Origin: Nitrospirota bacterium
Lineage (GTDB): Bacteria; Nitrospirota; Leptospirillia; Leptospirillales; Leptospirillaceae
Reading direction: 5' to 3'
DNA length: 52,690 nucleotides
NCBI GenBank assembly: GCA_021816465.1
Contig: JAKAYF010000004.1
Span: 1 to 52,690 of the forward strand
Below, piece after piece: positions 1-8,839 of the stretch. Both the position numbers and the translations under genes were made by a program. Each line of letters opens with the position of its first letter. Positions within the stretch are counted from its first letter, which is position 1. The notes under the pieces are model-generated. The model ran no database searches, was not told where the DNA came from, and was given only the letters and a program-made list of their open reading frames with translations.

Positions 1-2873
1 AAGGAGATCTCCCGCGTCAGGCGTTCCTGGACTGCGGCCAGTGTCTTGTCGACCATCTGCTCCCTTCGGGAACGGACTTCCATAAAATGCTCCGGAACCA
101 GTTTCCCCGAAGCAAATTCAAGAGCTCGGTGCTCACAGTCGGGGCCGATCCAGGGGGCCTCAAGAATCTCCTGGATCTTTTCTTTGTCTGCAGGGCGAAG
201 AGGCTCTAGATCGAGATGGGGTGCCCATCCCGCATGGCGCACGGATCCGTCAGGATCCATCTCCACAAACTGAAGACGACGAGAGACAACTCGTTCGGGA
301 TCGGAACCCTCCCGAACCGCATGATCCAAAATCAGCAGAAGACGGGGGGTTCCCCCGGAATCATTCGGGTCCACCAGAATCGTTCCCTGCTTCAGGGTAT
401 TCCGGTACTCTTCGAGGACAAGATCGGTCACCGACTGCATGAGAGGATGGCCGGGATGAAGAAGTGTGGCCATCGGGGTCTCCGCCTTCGACGGGAGACA
501 AATGAATTGTTTTTCGAAGGTGACCCGCTCGTATCTTCTTGTGATGGGTCCTAAATAGCGAGAGTCCCGGCCCGCAATCAACCGGTCCCGATCCCGGATC
601 CTGCCCGGAACATGGGTGATCTCGTAGCGACCGGTCTCCCGGGGACGGAGATCTCCTCCGAACAGCCCAAAGGCCTTCGAAAAAAAGGAGCGGATAAAAT
701 AGGGCTGGAGTTTCCGGGCCTCGGCCTTTTCCATCTCCTCCCGGATGGAAAACAAATCCTCCATGCGCATGACCTTTTCCGACAGGGCGTTTCTCTGGAT
801 GATCTCCCTGAGATGATCGGTATCAAGTGCGCCCTCGACCTTTTCATGGAGTTTCGCCTGGACGGAAGGGTCCTCCCCATAACGAATCGCATCGATTAAA
901 AGATCCCTGAGACTCCTCTCCTCGAACACCTCTCCAAGAACATCGAAGACCCGGCCTCCCAAGGCTTTTCGTTCAACCTCGATCTTGTCGAAGAGGCGCT
1001 GGAACACATCACCCTCCCGAGTTTCGGAGGCCACCATGTTCCACAGGTGGCAGACTTCAGTCTGCCCGATCCGGTGGATACGTCCAAAACGTTGCTCAAG
1101 TCGGTTCGGATTCCAGGGAAGATCATAGTTGACCATCAGGTGGGCATTCTGGAGGTTGACGCCTTCTCCTGCAGCATCGGTTGCCACCAGAATACGCACA
1201 TCCGGATCGTTCCGGAAAAGCTCCTGAACCTTGTGCCGTTCTTCTCGCCGCACTCCCCCATGAATGACGGCGACCGCATCGGGTCTCCCAAGAAGCCCGG
1301 CAATCCGATCTTTGAGATAGGTCAACGTGTCTTTGTATTCGGTGAAAATGATCAGCTTTCGCTGACGCCCTCTGTCGTCCTTCATTTCCGGAGTATTCTG
1401 AAGAAGGGTTGAAAGCTCGTCCCATTTCCGGTCCTGTCCAGATCGGACGATGGAGCGAGCTGCGTCCTCCAGCTCCTCGAGAATCCGGATTTCCTCTTCT
1501 TTTTCGGCAATCGTCCCGGAGGCAGTGACCTGAGAGACGACCTGATCTTCCCATTCCTCGTATTCTCCGGAGGTCCTCTCCTCGTCCGGTTCCTCCGACT
1601 CCTTTACAATCAAATCCGATCCGGGAAAGGAGGACAGCCTCTGTCCCCGAAGATTCAATTTTTCTTCTTCAAGGCTCCGGGACAGTTTCTCCCGCCTTCT
1701 TTTGAGGGATTGATAGATAGATTCTGGACTGGAGGCCAGGCGCCGTTGCAGAGAGGTGAGAGCAAATCCGACGGTGGTCTTTCGCGCGTTTTCAAGGGTG
1801 TCCGCTTTCTGGAACTCCCCTTTTACGTAGGAGGTCACGGAATGATACAGAACGGCTTCGGCATCGGAGAGGCGGTAATTGGCAGTCGACGCCCTCCGTT
1901 CAGGGAAGAGACGTGTGCCATCGAATTTGAGCAAATCCTCCTTCACCATCCGTCGCATGAGATCGATGACATCAACCTTGTGCGTCCCATCCCGGAACTT
2001 GCCATAGAAGCGGTCGGAGTCGAGAAGCGACAGAAAGAGCTGGAAGTCTTCCTCTTTCCCGTTGTGAGGGGTCGCGGTCATCAGAAGCAGATGCCGGGTC
2101 TGGGAGCCCAGAAGTTCGCCCAGCTTGAAGCGGTCCGTTTTTTTGACTTCGCTTCCATAATAATGGGCCGAGAGCTTGTGGGCCTCATCAAAGACCACGA
2201 GATCCCAGGAGGTCTGTTTCAGTTTATCCTGAAGATTGGGATTTCTGGCAAGCTGATCGAGTCTTGCGATCAGAAGGTCTTTTTCCTCGAAGAGGTTTCC
2301 CCCTCTGGACTGGTTGTCCTGTTCCCGGCTGAAAATGGAAAAAGAGAGGCCGAACTTTTCATCCATCTCCTCCTGCCACTGTTCAACGAGGCTCCCCGGA
2401 GCCACGATCAGAACCCGCCGGGCATCGGCCCGAATCAGAAGTTCGGAAATGAGAAGTCCCGCCATAATGGTCTTGCCGGCTCCCGGATCGTCTGCCAGGA
2501 CAAATCGAAGGGGCTGGCGGGGGAGCATGGCCTCGTAGACTGCCGAGATCTGATGGGGCAGAGGCTCTATATTGGAGGTGTGGACCGCCATCATGGAATC
2601 GAACAAATAGGCAAGATTGATGCGAATCGCTTCAGTGGCCAGCTTGAAAGACTCGGGCGAAGCATCGAATCCCCATGGCCGCCCGGATTGGGCAATGGAG
2701 AGCCGGGGTTCGTCATTTCGGAAGAGCATCCGCTCCCGCAAGGCGTTATTCCTCGTCCTGTAGACGACATTGACCGAATCGGATCCCATGAAGGTCACGG
2801 ATTCAACCGTCACAATCTGATCGGGTTCAATTCCCTGTACATGGGCTTTAATGCCAATTTCTTCGAGTTTCAC
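1..2873 (-). CDS. SNF2/RapA-like DEAD/DEAH helicase, partial (C-terminus beyond left edge)
   Basis: An uninterrupted frame of 957 codons opens at a GTG (2871-2873) and leaves the window without a stop. An in-frame TAG lies just upstream, and AGGAG sits about 10 bases before the GTG. Superfamily 2 motifs are visible: motif I DDPGAGKT near residues 128-135, DEAH at 229-232, motif III TATPH at 266-270, and a C-terminal helicase lobe with [12 protein letters not shown] and [10 protein letters not shown]. This is the RapA/SNF2 type that remodels protein-DNA complexes. Relatives of this size occur in defence islands, for example the DrmD helicase of DISARM, but no DISARM methylase or DrmA/B/C gene is visible here. 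The gene starts 43 bases after the CD-NTase stop on the same strand, so it may be co-transcribed with the CBASS genes. The helicase family call is firm; the specific system is not. Confidence 0.88.
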   Translation of the reverse strand, partial: MKLEEIGIKAHVQGIEPDQIVTVESVTFMGSDSVNVVYRTRNNALRERMLFRNDEPRLSIAQSGRPWGFDASPESFKLATEAIRINLAYLFDSMMAVHTSNIEPLPHQISAVYEAMLPRQPLRFVLADDPGAGKTIMAGLLISELLIRADARRVLIVAPGSLVEQWQEEMDEKFGLSFSIFSREQDNQSRGGNLFEEKDLLIARLDQLARNPNLQDKLKQTSWDLVVFDEAHKLSAHYYGSEVKKTDRFKLGELLGSQTRHLLLMTATPHNGKEEDFQLFLSLLDSDRFYGKFRDGTHKVDVIDLMRRMVKEDLLKFDGTRLFPERRASTANYRLSDAEAVLYHSVTSYVKGEFQKADTLENARKTTVGFALTSLQRRLASSPESIYQSLKRRREKLSRSLEEEKLNLRGQRLSSFPGSDLIVKESEEPDEERTSGEYEEWEDQVVSQVTASGTIAEKEEEIRILEELEDAARSIVRSGQDRKWDELSTLLQNTPEMKDDRGRQRKLIIFTEYKDTLTYLKDRIAGLLGRPDAVAVIHGGVRREERHKVQELFRNDPDVRILVATDAAGEGVNLQNAHLMVNYDLPWNPNRLEQRFGRIHRIGQTEVCHLWNMVASETREGDVFQRLFDKIEVERKALGGRVFDVLGEVFEERSLRDLLIDAIRYGEDPSVQAKLHEKVEGALDTDHLREIIQRNALSEKVMRMEDLFSIREEMEKAEARKLQPYFIRSFFSKAFGLFGGDLRPRETGRYEITHVPGRIRDRDRLIAGRDSRYLGPITRRYERVTFEKQFICLPSKAETPMATLLHPGHPLMQSVTDLVLEEYRNTLKQGTILVDPNDSGGTPRLLLILDHAVREGSDPERVVSRRLQFVEMDPDGSVRHAGWAPHLDLEPLRPADKEKIQEILEAPWIGPDCEHRALEFASGKLVPEHFMEVRSRREQMVDKTLAAVQERLTREIS

Positions 2874-2916
2874 CGGACCGCCTCTCCTCTATTCAAATAC
2901 TGTTTACAGAATATAC

Positions 2917-4395
2917 TCAGATCCATCGTATCCCTCTGCTGGAGCCAATATGTCCTTCTCTATTATCCACAACGACGAAGAAGCGATCACTGACTCCTAC
3001 CAACCAATCAGTTCGGTTAAGGATCACAAATGCCTCAACCCAATGGGCTCCGTGATACATGGTTGATTCCCACCGGATTCCATGAAAATCAGAGGAATAG
3101 AAGTCACCTCGTAGGGCGTCTCTCTCAGCAGCCTCTTGGCCGGTATTCACTATGCGCCATCTTACGACATATTCTTTGTCTGAAAATGAGAGACCAGTGC
3201 CGTTCAATGCTTGAAAACAGATATTCCGATTCGGATCAAGAATATCCCCCGAAACAAGTTTTCGGGAAGGTTGTCTATCATTTCGTCTAGCATACTCCCA
3301 GGCGCTGATCGTGACGCCTAATCGGGACGAGGAAAACTGCCATGGCGGACGTTTCACATGAGACAGATCCTTAGGAATTTGACTGAGCACTCCGGCACCC
3401 TTCCGTATGACTGCTTCCACAAAGTCCTGATCCTCAGTATTCTTTGCCACGAGTGAAACACCCGATGTCATTTTCTTCGCCAATTCACTCTTTGCGAAAT
3501 CCTCTCCGAAGACACGTTGCCATTTGCCAATACTTTCGCCTCGATCGTCTTCTGTGTAGGCATCGTCAATCCAGATGCGGTATTGGTTGATTTTTCTGCG
3601 GAAGTTTTCGTACTTGTCCTGATCCCAGTGCCTATTGAAGTTCTCTTCAGGTAAAACTGGATTCGATATCGTGGGCATATCTGGACGCACTTGGAGCCAG
3701 TCATCAAGTCGTCCGATGAGAACTTTCAGCGTGGTCGGAACATCAGAAAATGGTAACGAAAGAAAACTGCCCAGAACGGATGTTCTCTCTCCCAACAAGG
3801 TCGTGAGAAGAACCGACTTTACCGAAAAAGTGCCTTTTATATCCCGCAGGTATTTTATAAGCCGGATGACCTTATGCAAGTGATTGCTACCCGTGATCGA
3901 ATTCTTGTTGGACAACCAATTCGTATAGGCATGGGGAGCGGTCGGCTCAAACTTGTTCTCATTGCGATTGCAGACCTTATAGCTTTTATTTGAAAGGAAA
4001 TTCTGCTCAACAATGACAGGCACAACATCAAGGGAGAAGTCTCCGGAATAATCGATCATAATGCATCGAGTGTGCCGGGATACCTTATCTTGGTAGGTTC
4101 CATGACTTCGGAACACCGCATACAAATCCGCGATATACTCCGCTGGATCCCAGCCACCTTTGGGATCCAGAAACATCACGAGATCCGCATCGAACCCCTT
4201 ATCAGGTTGAGGCTTGATGATTGTCTTGTGAGCCCAAGAGCCCTGTGCAGAAAACGAGCGAATGTTTGCCCCATAGTCGCTTTCCTTCAAAAAAGACTTG
4301 ATTGTCTCAACCCGTTGTCCCAGAGTATTGATGCGCGACTGGTTGAGATTGACAGTATCTCGGAGAAAATCATTGAAGTGTTCAATTAGCTTCAT
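2917..4395 (-). CDS. CBASS cyclic-oligonucleotide synthase (CD-NTase) with AGS-C sensor domain
   Basis: This 492-residue protein is a CD-NTase, the enzyme that makes a cyclic nucleotide second messenger upon phage infection. The nucleotidyltransferase core shows GSWAHKT near residues 52-58, the metal-binding pair DAD at 69-71 and a third acidic residue in LDVVPV near 123. The C-terminal 130 residues match the AGS-C (adenylyl/guanylyl and SMODS C-terminal sensor) type, with WRIVNTGQEA, LRGDF and YHGAHWVEAF. The ATG overlaps the capV stop as ATGA, so translation is probably coupled. No HORMA, TRIP13, Cap2 (E1/E2) or Cap3 gene is adjacent, which makes this a minimal type I system. The product nucleotide cannot be read from sequence. 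Family assignment is strong; the clade is left open. Confidence 0.9.
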   Translation of the reverse strand: MKLIEHFNDFLRDTVNLNQSRINTLGQRVETIKSFLKESDYGANIRSFSAQGSWAHKTIIKPQPDKGFDADLVMFLDPKGGWDPAEYIADLYAVFRSHGTYQDKVSRHTRCIMIDYSGDFSLDVVPVIVEQNFLSNKSYKVCNRNENKFEPTAPHAYTNWLSNKNSITGSNHLHKVIRLIKYLRDIKGTFSVKSVLLTTLLGERTSVLGSFLSLPFSDVPTTLKVLIGRLDDWLQVRPDMPTISNPVLPEENFNRHWDQDKYENFRRKINQYRIWIDDAYTEDDRGESIGKWQRVFGEDFAKSELAKKMTSGVSLVAKNTEDQDFVEAVIRKGAGVLSQIPKDLSHVKRPPWQFSSSRLGVTISAWEYARRNDRQPSRKLVSGDILDPNRNICFQALNGTGLSFSDKEYVVRWRIVNTGQEAAERDALRGDFYSSDFHGIRWESTMYHGAHWVEAFVILNRTDWLVGVSDRFFVVVDNREGHIGSSRGIRWI

Positions 4396-5435
4396 GATGG
4401 GCTTCCAGTGCCGTTATAGTGTCTGGCCAACGAATAGATGGGAATGAATTTTTCAGCGGGATGCTTAAAAAAAATGCTTCGTAATAGGGGAAAACTCTCC
4501 CTGGCTTTGATATGACCGAGGCCCTTCAGATCTGGAATATGGCTTGTATCATCCATCCTAAACTTGCCACTTGGCACCATGTGGTCAATACGGTGTATGA
4601 CTTGCCTTTCATGAATATCGCCCGTGAGAATCTTGGCCATGCCCATAGCGCCATGTGACTGGCCATCCATGAAGAGGTTGATCGCTTTTAAGCCGAGCGG
4701 GCCGATGCCGACCCACTTCGGTATGATATAAACCTCCTGAAGGCAGCCCAAACTCAGAACATGGAGTTCAGGCGGACGCCACTTCAGCAATCCAATCGCC
4801 TCGGTCACCGCCAAGGCGATTGGATTGCTGGCCCAAACTCCTCCGTCGATAAGACCAGTTCCTGTTGCGGTGATATGCTGCTGAAAATAGGTGGGAGCGG
4901 CCGAAGTGGCGAGCGCAGCGTCGAGAGCCAGAGCCTTATAATCCGTCCGAAGTCGCTCATGATGAGCTGTTTTATAAATATAGACGCTCTGCGCTACCGG
5001 ACTCCAAGCCGGGATAATGAGGCGAGTCCGGGCCTCCCCGAGCCTCCGATTCCCCAGCACTTCAGTCAGAGCGTCCCTGAGTTCGTCCGAGTCGTACTTG
5101 TTCCGATACAAGCGCTGGATACTCCGAACTGCTTTCATCACGAAGCTACCCATCCCACTATGTTTCTGCCCGAATATGTCCGGCCCCTTTTCCTCATAAA
5201 AGCGCAACAAGTCGGTCGCGGGTATCCCCAATGCCAAGGCAATCGCAAGAATGCCGCCCGTCGACGTTCCCGCGATCAGATCAAAATAATCTCCGATTGG
5301 ATGATCGAGGTGCTGCTCGATTTCGGCAAGAAAGGCGATGGGAAACGTACCAAGGATGCCGCCTCCGTCAATGCTAAGAATCCGACGTCCAAAAGGGGGA
5401 TCGTTTTTTTGAGATGATACTGTGTTTTGATCCAT
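4392..5435 (-). CDS. capV: CBASS effector, patatin-like phospholipase
   Basis: This 347-residue protein is a patatin-fold lipid hydrolase. It has the oxyanion-hole motif DGGGILG at residues 23-29, the nucleophile elbow GTSTG at 56-60 (Ser58) and the catalytic Asp197 in DGG, the Ser-Asp dyad of the family. In CBASS the enzyme is switched on by the cyclic nucleotide made by the neighbouring CD-NTase and degrades the inner membrane, killing the infected cell. Gene order effector then synthase, with a 4-base overlap, is typical of CBASS. No transmembrane segment is evident. The start is the ATG at 5435 with only a weak GGAA-type ribosome site. General patatins are an alternative, but the coupling to a CD-NTase makes CapV very likely. 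Confidence 0.9.
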   Translation of the reverse strand: MDQNTVSSQKNDPPFGRRILSIDGGGILGTFPIAFLAEIEQHLDHPIGDYFDLIAGTSTGGILAIALALGIPATDLLRFYEEKGPDIFGQKHSGMGSFVMKAVRSIQRLYRNKYDSDELRDALTEVLGNRRLGEARTRLIIPAWSPVAQSVYIYKTAHHERLRTDYKALALDAALATSAAPTYFQQHITATGTGLIDGGVWASNPIALAVTEAIGLLKWRPPELHVLSLGCLQEVYIIPKWVGIGPLGLKAINLFMDGQSHGAMGMAKILTGDIHERQVIHRIDHMVPSGKFRMDDTSHIPDLKGLGHIKARESFPLLRSIFFKHPAEKFIPIYSLARHYNGTGSPS

Positions 5436-5580
5436 AGGGCCGTTCCAGCCTCAACAATCGCGATTACATTAAAGACAGTTCAACCGTTCCTCTTTTTTCT
5501 TGATGAAGGAGAAGGACAAAAAATAAGGTACGCCCCATGCCCACGGAATCGCAATGATTGACCTACGTTTGAAGACCTAC
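5436..5580. other. intergenic stretch upstream of capV
   Basis: This stretch is AT-rich compared with the flanks and should hold the promoter of the CBASS genes, but no convincing -35/-10 pair was found. A 34-codon minus-strand frame (ATGAGTAGG onward, from 5583) overlaps the TGA of the fragment described next. It resembles nothing recognised. Confidence 0.35.
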
Positions 5581-5787
5581 TCATTGCAACTCCTTTGCGC
5601 CAATATTCTGGGAGCGCACAAAAAGAGCGTTGAAGTCCTCTTCCCGAAGTTTTCCCTCTTCGCGATATTTTTTAATTACCCGATAGGGATTGTAGATGAT
5701 CACATAGTTGAAAGGGCCAGATGCCCCCAATAATTCAAAATTTGATTCTCGACCTGCAGATACTCGGCAAAGGATCTCCTCGTTTTG
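5581..5787 (-). pseudogene. possible small gene or gene remnant downstream of the relaxase
   Basis: Between the relaxase stop and capV there is a minus-strand frame open from 5787 to a TGA at 5581. Its last 50 codons read like real protein, with the segments NYVIIYNPYRVIKKY and REEDFNALFVRSQNIGAKE. There is no ATG; the first plausible start is a TTG at 5728-5730. A second frame of similar quality (around 5700-5875, containing RRSFAEYLQVENQ) covers the upstream part. Together they suggest a frameshifted or truncated gene left behind in the mobile element. The family was not recognised, and coding status is a guess from amino-acid composition only. Confidence 0.3.
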
Positions 5788-5880
5788 TCAGAATCGCTGG
5801 GTGCAGCCGGCAGGAGAGGAAAGAACCCTTGGGTCTTCTTTTTCCAAATATTGCATTGATCCTTCCAGCAATAGTACCAA

Positions 5881-8244
5881 TCACCACCCGACCTTTGCCA
5901 CGTGACACGCTTTTTCTTCTTCCCGATACTGTAAATTTTCGCTCCAGTCTTTGCCGTGCTCCGGGATTTCCCGGATCGTTTTAACTCCTTCCTTTTCGAA
6001 GATCCCCTTGAGCTCTTCGGCTAGTTTTTCCCCGCCCGGATCATTATCGACAGCAACAACAATTTCAATTTCATGCTTCGACGCCACTCGCGCAATCACA
6101 CCCAGTTTTGATTTTTGGGAATCCGACAGCGCTCCGGCAATACTGACATAATCCGAGCCATGATTCGGATGCATTTGTGCATGGGACAGACAGTCAATGC
6201 CTGACTCGCAGATTATGATTCGCTTCGACTTCCCACCCAGTCCATGCGAATACCATAGTCCTCTTTCTCCACCGGGCGAGAATCTGGTGGAATCCAAATT
6301 CCCGATCTCATACCCTGTGAGTCCATTGTGATGGTGAGGGAAGATCGCATGGCCGCCGGAGTCCGTCAGGACTTCTCCTGAAAATCTGGGATCCGAAAGA
6401 ATCTTTGCCGAAATCTTTCGATCTTTCATCAGAGATGAATTCGGCTCCCGACTCATTCCCGCAACATCCCTCATGATCTTCTGCTGGTCAGATGTGGACG
6501 GAAAAGGCCGGGCATACTCTTCCTTGCGTCCGGCTTCAAGCCATGACCTCAACTCTTTGCGAATCTGGAAGAGATTCGTCCCCGTCCGACGCTTCACAAA
6601 ATCGATGACAGATCCCGAATCCTTTTGATCGTGAACATTGAAATAGACTCCTTGGTTATCAGAAATGTTCGTTGCCACAACAATTCTGTCGCCGTCCAGA
6701 GCTTTCAGGATCAGGCTATTTTTGCTTGATCCATTCTCTTTCCCATACCCTCTTGTCCTAGCAAACTCTGCCAGGTTGATCTCCCGCTTGAACCTTTCCA
6801 TTTCCGCATCGATCTTTTGCGCGGCCCAATCCTTTATCCGCCCGATATTTCGGCCAATACTGTCGACAAGTCTGTCAACACTCTGTCTAACTTTTTCAAT
6901 TCCGTCTCGAATACGTCGATCCGACTGTTCAAAAGCTCGAATTGCCGATCTCTCTCTTTCAATAATCTCTCTTGATCTTCTACAAACCTCCCGAACTCTT
7001 CCATCAGGACCCTCTCCACTTCCGTCATGAGCTACCTCCCCACGATCTGATACTGTTCCGTTCCGTCTGCCGTCTTGAAAGTCTGTCCCCATCCGAGACC
7101 GGGGCGCATCTGCAACCAGATCCCCCCCGTCTTGTCGGTGACGATCGAGAGTCCGTTCGCCCTCTGGATTGATTCTTCCAATGTCGAAAGCCGCATGTTT
7201 TCTATCGCCAGGGACACTTTCGACTGGTCCAGTGCCGATTTCGTATCCGTGACCGCTGACAAGAGATACCACAAGATCAGCAAGAGGACTCCGGCCACGA
7301 TCAACGTCCCGGCCGAGATCCCGGCCAAGGTCCAGGTCCATCTCTTTATCACCATTTCTTCGATATCGCTTCTGATTGTATTCGCTGATTTTTTTGAGTT
7401 GCTCTTCAAATTCAAGACGACATTCTCGACTTCTTGCTGGATCATGAGTCGATCCTTCTCTTTCTTTTCCTTCAGCCTGGTCGCCAGATCCTTCGAGTTT
7501 TTCGGTACGGAAGCCTGTTTCATAAATCACTCCTTTCAACCGGATTTTCTGTCCGGACGCTTTGTCTTTGATAGATACATAATCTTGCCCCTGACGATTG
7601 ATCTCGAATCCCGCCTCTTTCAACGACTCGATCACCCCCACCCGATCGCTGATCAGACCAGCTTCGATCCGTTGGGTCAGGTACTCTGTGATGAGCCGCT
7701 TCGGATCATCGGATTCTTCGACACCCTTCCTCAGATTCTCCGCTTCGATGAACGCCCGATGCCCGGGCTGGAGCAGTCTCGCTCTCTGCGGATCGTCTGG
7801 GCGGGCCCAGCCGTTCTCATAATTCCACGCATCTCTTAACAGGTCATACCGCTTCTGCCATCCCGGGGGGGCCGGGTTGTAGCTCTTCCCCGTTTCGAGG
7901 TCCACTCGGGCGCAGAGGATGTGAAGGGCTATCCTGTTTCCGGGTTCATCGTGGAGAATCGCAGTGTACGCAAGCCGGGATTCGTCCATCCCGGGACCCA
8001 TCGCCGTCCGGAAGTCGTCCAAACAATGGTCAATTTGCTCCGGCGTTGGCCGATCTTCCGGAGCAAACCCGATCACCGCGGACGAATACCGATAACGCGT
8101 CGACAGGCTATCTGCCACCATCGCCATCTGGCATGGATCGCCCCGAAGAACTGTCTCTCTGCGGCCTTCTTTTGGCTCAGTCAGATACTTGACCGCTTTT
8201 TGCGCCGATCCGGTTCCATGGCGCAGGAATTTAATGTGTGCCAT
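5881..8244 (-). CDS. MOBP/ColE1-type relaxase fused to a Toprim domain (MbeA-like)
   Basis: This 787-residue protein nicks the element at oriT and leads the strand into the recipient. The N-terminal relaxase part begins MAHIKFLRHGTGSAQKAVKY, with Tyr20 the likely nucleophile; a metal- or base-binding cluster H98, E100, N103, H108 follows in LHDEPGNRIALHIL. Residues 240-470 are a charged, low-complexity linker that also encodes mbeB and mbeD in another frame. The C-terminal 250 residues are a DUF3991/Toprim type: CESG near 678-681 and DNDPGG near 733-738 are the Toprim acidic residues, suggesting a primase-like role in priming the transferred strand. The start overlaps the end of mbeC by 14 bases. 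Architecture combines ColE1-like gene order with an IncQ-like primase fusion. Confidence 0.85.
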   Translation of the reverse strand: MAHIKFLRHGTGSAQKAVKYLTEPKEGRRETVLRGDPCQMAMVADSLSTRYRYSSAVIGFAPEDRPTPEQIDHCLDDFRTAMGPGMDESRLAYTAILHDEPGNRIALHILCARVDLETGKSYNPAPPGWQKRYDLLRDAWNYENGWARPDDPQRARLLQPGHRAFIEAENLRKGVEESDDPKRLITEYLTQRIEAGLISDRVGVIESLKEAGFEINRQGQDYVSIKDKASGQKIRLKGVIYETGFRTEKLEGSGDQAEGKEREGSTHDPARSRECRLEFEEQLKKISEYNQKRYRRNGDKEMDLDLGRDLGRDVDRGRSPLADLVVSLVSGHGYEIGTGPVESVPGDRKHAAFDIGRINPEGERTLDRHRQDGGDLVADAPRSRMGTDFQDGRRNGTVSDRGEVAHDGSGEGPDGRVREVCRRSREIIERERSAIRAFEQSDRRIRDGIEKVRQSVDRLVDSIGRNIGRIKDWAAQKIDAEMERFKREINLAEFARTRGYGKENGSSKNSLILKALDGDRIVVATNISDNQGVYFNVHDQKDSGSVIDFVKRRTGTNLFQIRKELRSWLEAGRKEEYARPFPSTSDQQKIMRDVAGMSREPNSSLMKDRKISAKILSDPRFSGEVLTDSGGHAIFPHHHNGLTGYEIGNLDSTRFSPGGERGLWYSHGLGGKSKRIIICESGIDCLSHAQMHPNHGSDYVSIAGALSDSQKSKLGVIARVASKHEIEIVVAVDNDPGGEKLAEELKGIFEKEGVKTIREIPEHGKDWSENLQYREEEKACHVAKVGW
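6834..7028 (-). CDS. MbeD-like mobilization protein, nested in the relaxase gene
   Basis: This 64-residue, almost wholly helical protein begins MTEVERVLMEEF, close to the MTELE start of ColE1 MbeD, and continues as a predicted coiled coil. It lies entirely within the relaxase gene in a different frame, as mbeD does within ColE1 mbeA. A strong ribosome site (GGGAGG) precedes its ATG, and the TAG of mbeB falls in the same spacer, so the two nested genes are coupled. ColE1 MbeD is involved in mobilization and entry exclusion. The frame, the ribosome site and the ColE1 parallel together make this a real gene rather than a shadow frame. Confidence 0.75.
   Translation of the reverse strand: MTEVERVLMEEFGRFVEDQERLLKERDRQFELLNSRIDVFETELKKLDRVLTDLSTVLAEISGG
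7032..7523 (-). CDS. MbeB/MobB-like mobilization protein with one membrane segment, nested in the relaxase gene
   Basis: This 163-residue protein is encoded inside the relaxase gene in another frame. It has a lysine- and glutamate-rich helical N-terminus (KDLATRLKEKKEKD), a single transmembrane helix near residues 65-88, and a short C-terminal domain. ColE1 MbeB and IncQ MobB share this layout; they stabilise the relaxosome and link it to the membrane and the type IV coupling protein. AAGGAG lies 7 bases before the ATG. The overlapping relaxase segment (residues 241-404) is low-complexity, as expected when the second frame carries the functional constraint. The family call rests on position, size and the N-terminal pattern. 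Confidence 0.78.
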   Translation of the reverse strand: MKQASVPKNSKDLATRLKEKKEKDRLMIQQEVENVVLNLKSNSKKSANTIRSDIEEMVIKRWTWTLAGISAGTLIVAGVLLLILWYLLSAVTDTKSALDQSKVSLAIENMRLSTLEESIQRANGLSIVTDKTGGIWLQMRPGLGWGQTFKTADGTEQYQIVGR

Positions 8245-8605
8245 CGAGAACTTCTTTTATGTCACGCTCGATCGCCGCCAGATGAACCAGGATCTCGATC
8301 CCGGTCAGGCTTCTTCCATTCACCTTTCGGGCGATCTGGTTGAGATTGTTCCCAATCCTTGCGATCTGGCGGATCAAGTCCCGGTCGGCGACCGGAACAG
8401 TCCTACGCTTTGGAACGGACAGTGGAGGATGCAGGAGTGGCTTGCCCAGCCTCTGCCGAATGAAATCCGCCAGGGACAGTCCTTCCTCTTTTGCCATGGC
8501 CTGCCAGGCAACCCGCTCCTCCGGGTAGGCCATGATGTGGATCCATGCTGTGCGCTTCTTCCGTCCCTCTGGCACTGGATTTTGTTCTCTCCCCTTCTCT
8601 GGCAT
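8231..8605 (-). CDS. MobC/MbeC-like relaxosome accessory protein
   Basis: This 124-residue basic protein carries the MobC signature RIGNNLNQIAR at residues 83-93, preceded by a ribbon-helix-helix-like N-terminal part (RTAWIHIMAYPEE and LADFIRQRL). MobC-type proteins bind oriT and help open the strands for the relaxase. It is the first gene of the mobilization set, just downstream of oriT, and overlaps the relaxase start by 14 bases. Order mbeC-mbeA with nested mbeB and mbeD is that of ColE1. Confidence 0.88.
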   Translation of the reverse strand: MPEKGREQNPVPEGRKKRTAWIHIMAYPEERVAWQAMAKEEGLSLADFIRQRLGKPLLHPPLSVPKRRTVPVADRDLIRQIARIGNNLNQIARKVNGRSLTGIEILVHLAAIERDIKEVLDGTH

Positions 8606-8634
8606 CGCCTTCCATCCTTGTTTTTAGCAGGGTT

Positions 8635-8700
8635 CCAAGGGGAGCACCCCTTGGACAGCCCCATTAGCGATAGCTAGTGGGTAGGCTGGCTTAAAGGCAT
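8635..8700 (+). other. oriT: putative oriT with ColE1-type nic site
   Basis: Two inverted repeats precede a nic-like core. The first is perfect: CCAAGGGG (8635-8642) and CCCCTTGG (8647-8654) around a 4-base loop. The second is CCATTAGC (8661-8668) and GCTAGTGG (8673-8680), 7 of 8 positions paired, loop GATA. Five bases later comes CTGGCTTA (8686-8693), the core of ColE1-family nic sites, which are cut between CTGG and CTTA. Cleavage here would send the mobilization genes in last, the usual orientation. It sits directly upstream of mbeC. Confidence 0.72.
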
Positions 8701-8839
8701 TTGGAGCGAATCAAAAAAATATTTCGAATACATGGAGAGGAATAGAAACCCGATCTTTACCGATCTCTCCGCATTCGAAAATCATCAAATCAAATAGCGT
8801 ATTCTAACCCTTGCGATCGGACTTTAAGGATCTGTAGCA
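8701..8839. other. non-coding stretch between oriT and the AlpA-type gene
   Basis: This AT-rich stretch has no convincing reading frame. It contains arms TTTCGAAT (8722-8729) and ATTCGAAA (8773-8780), which are inverted copies 43 bases apart, and a close direct repeat CGATCT (8751-8756 and 8761-8766). They could be binding sites for an element-encoded regulator or part of the transfer origin; no specific role is shown. Confidence 0.4.

Noticed and set aside
1710-2993. Long plus-strand frame of 427 codons
   Set aside because: It is antisense to the helicase gene, whose minus-strand frame shows all helicase motifs; the plus-strand product resembles nothing.
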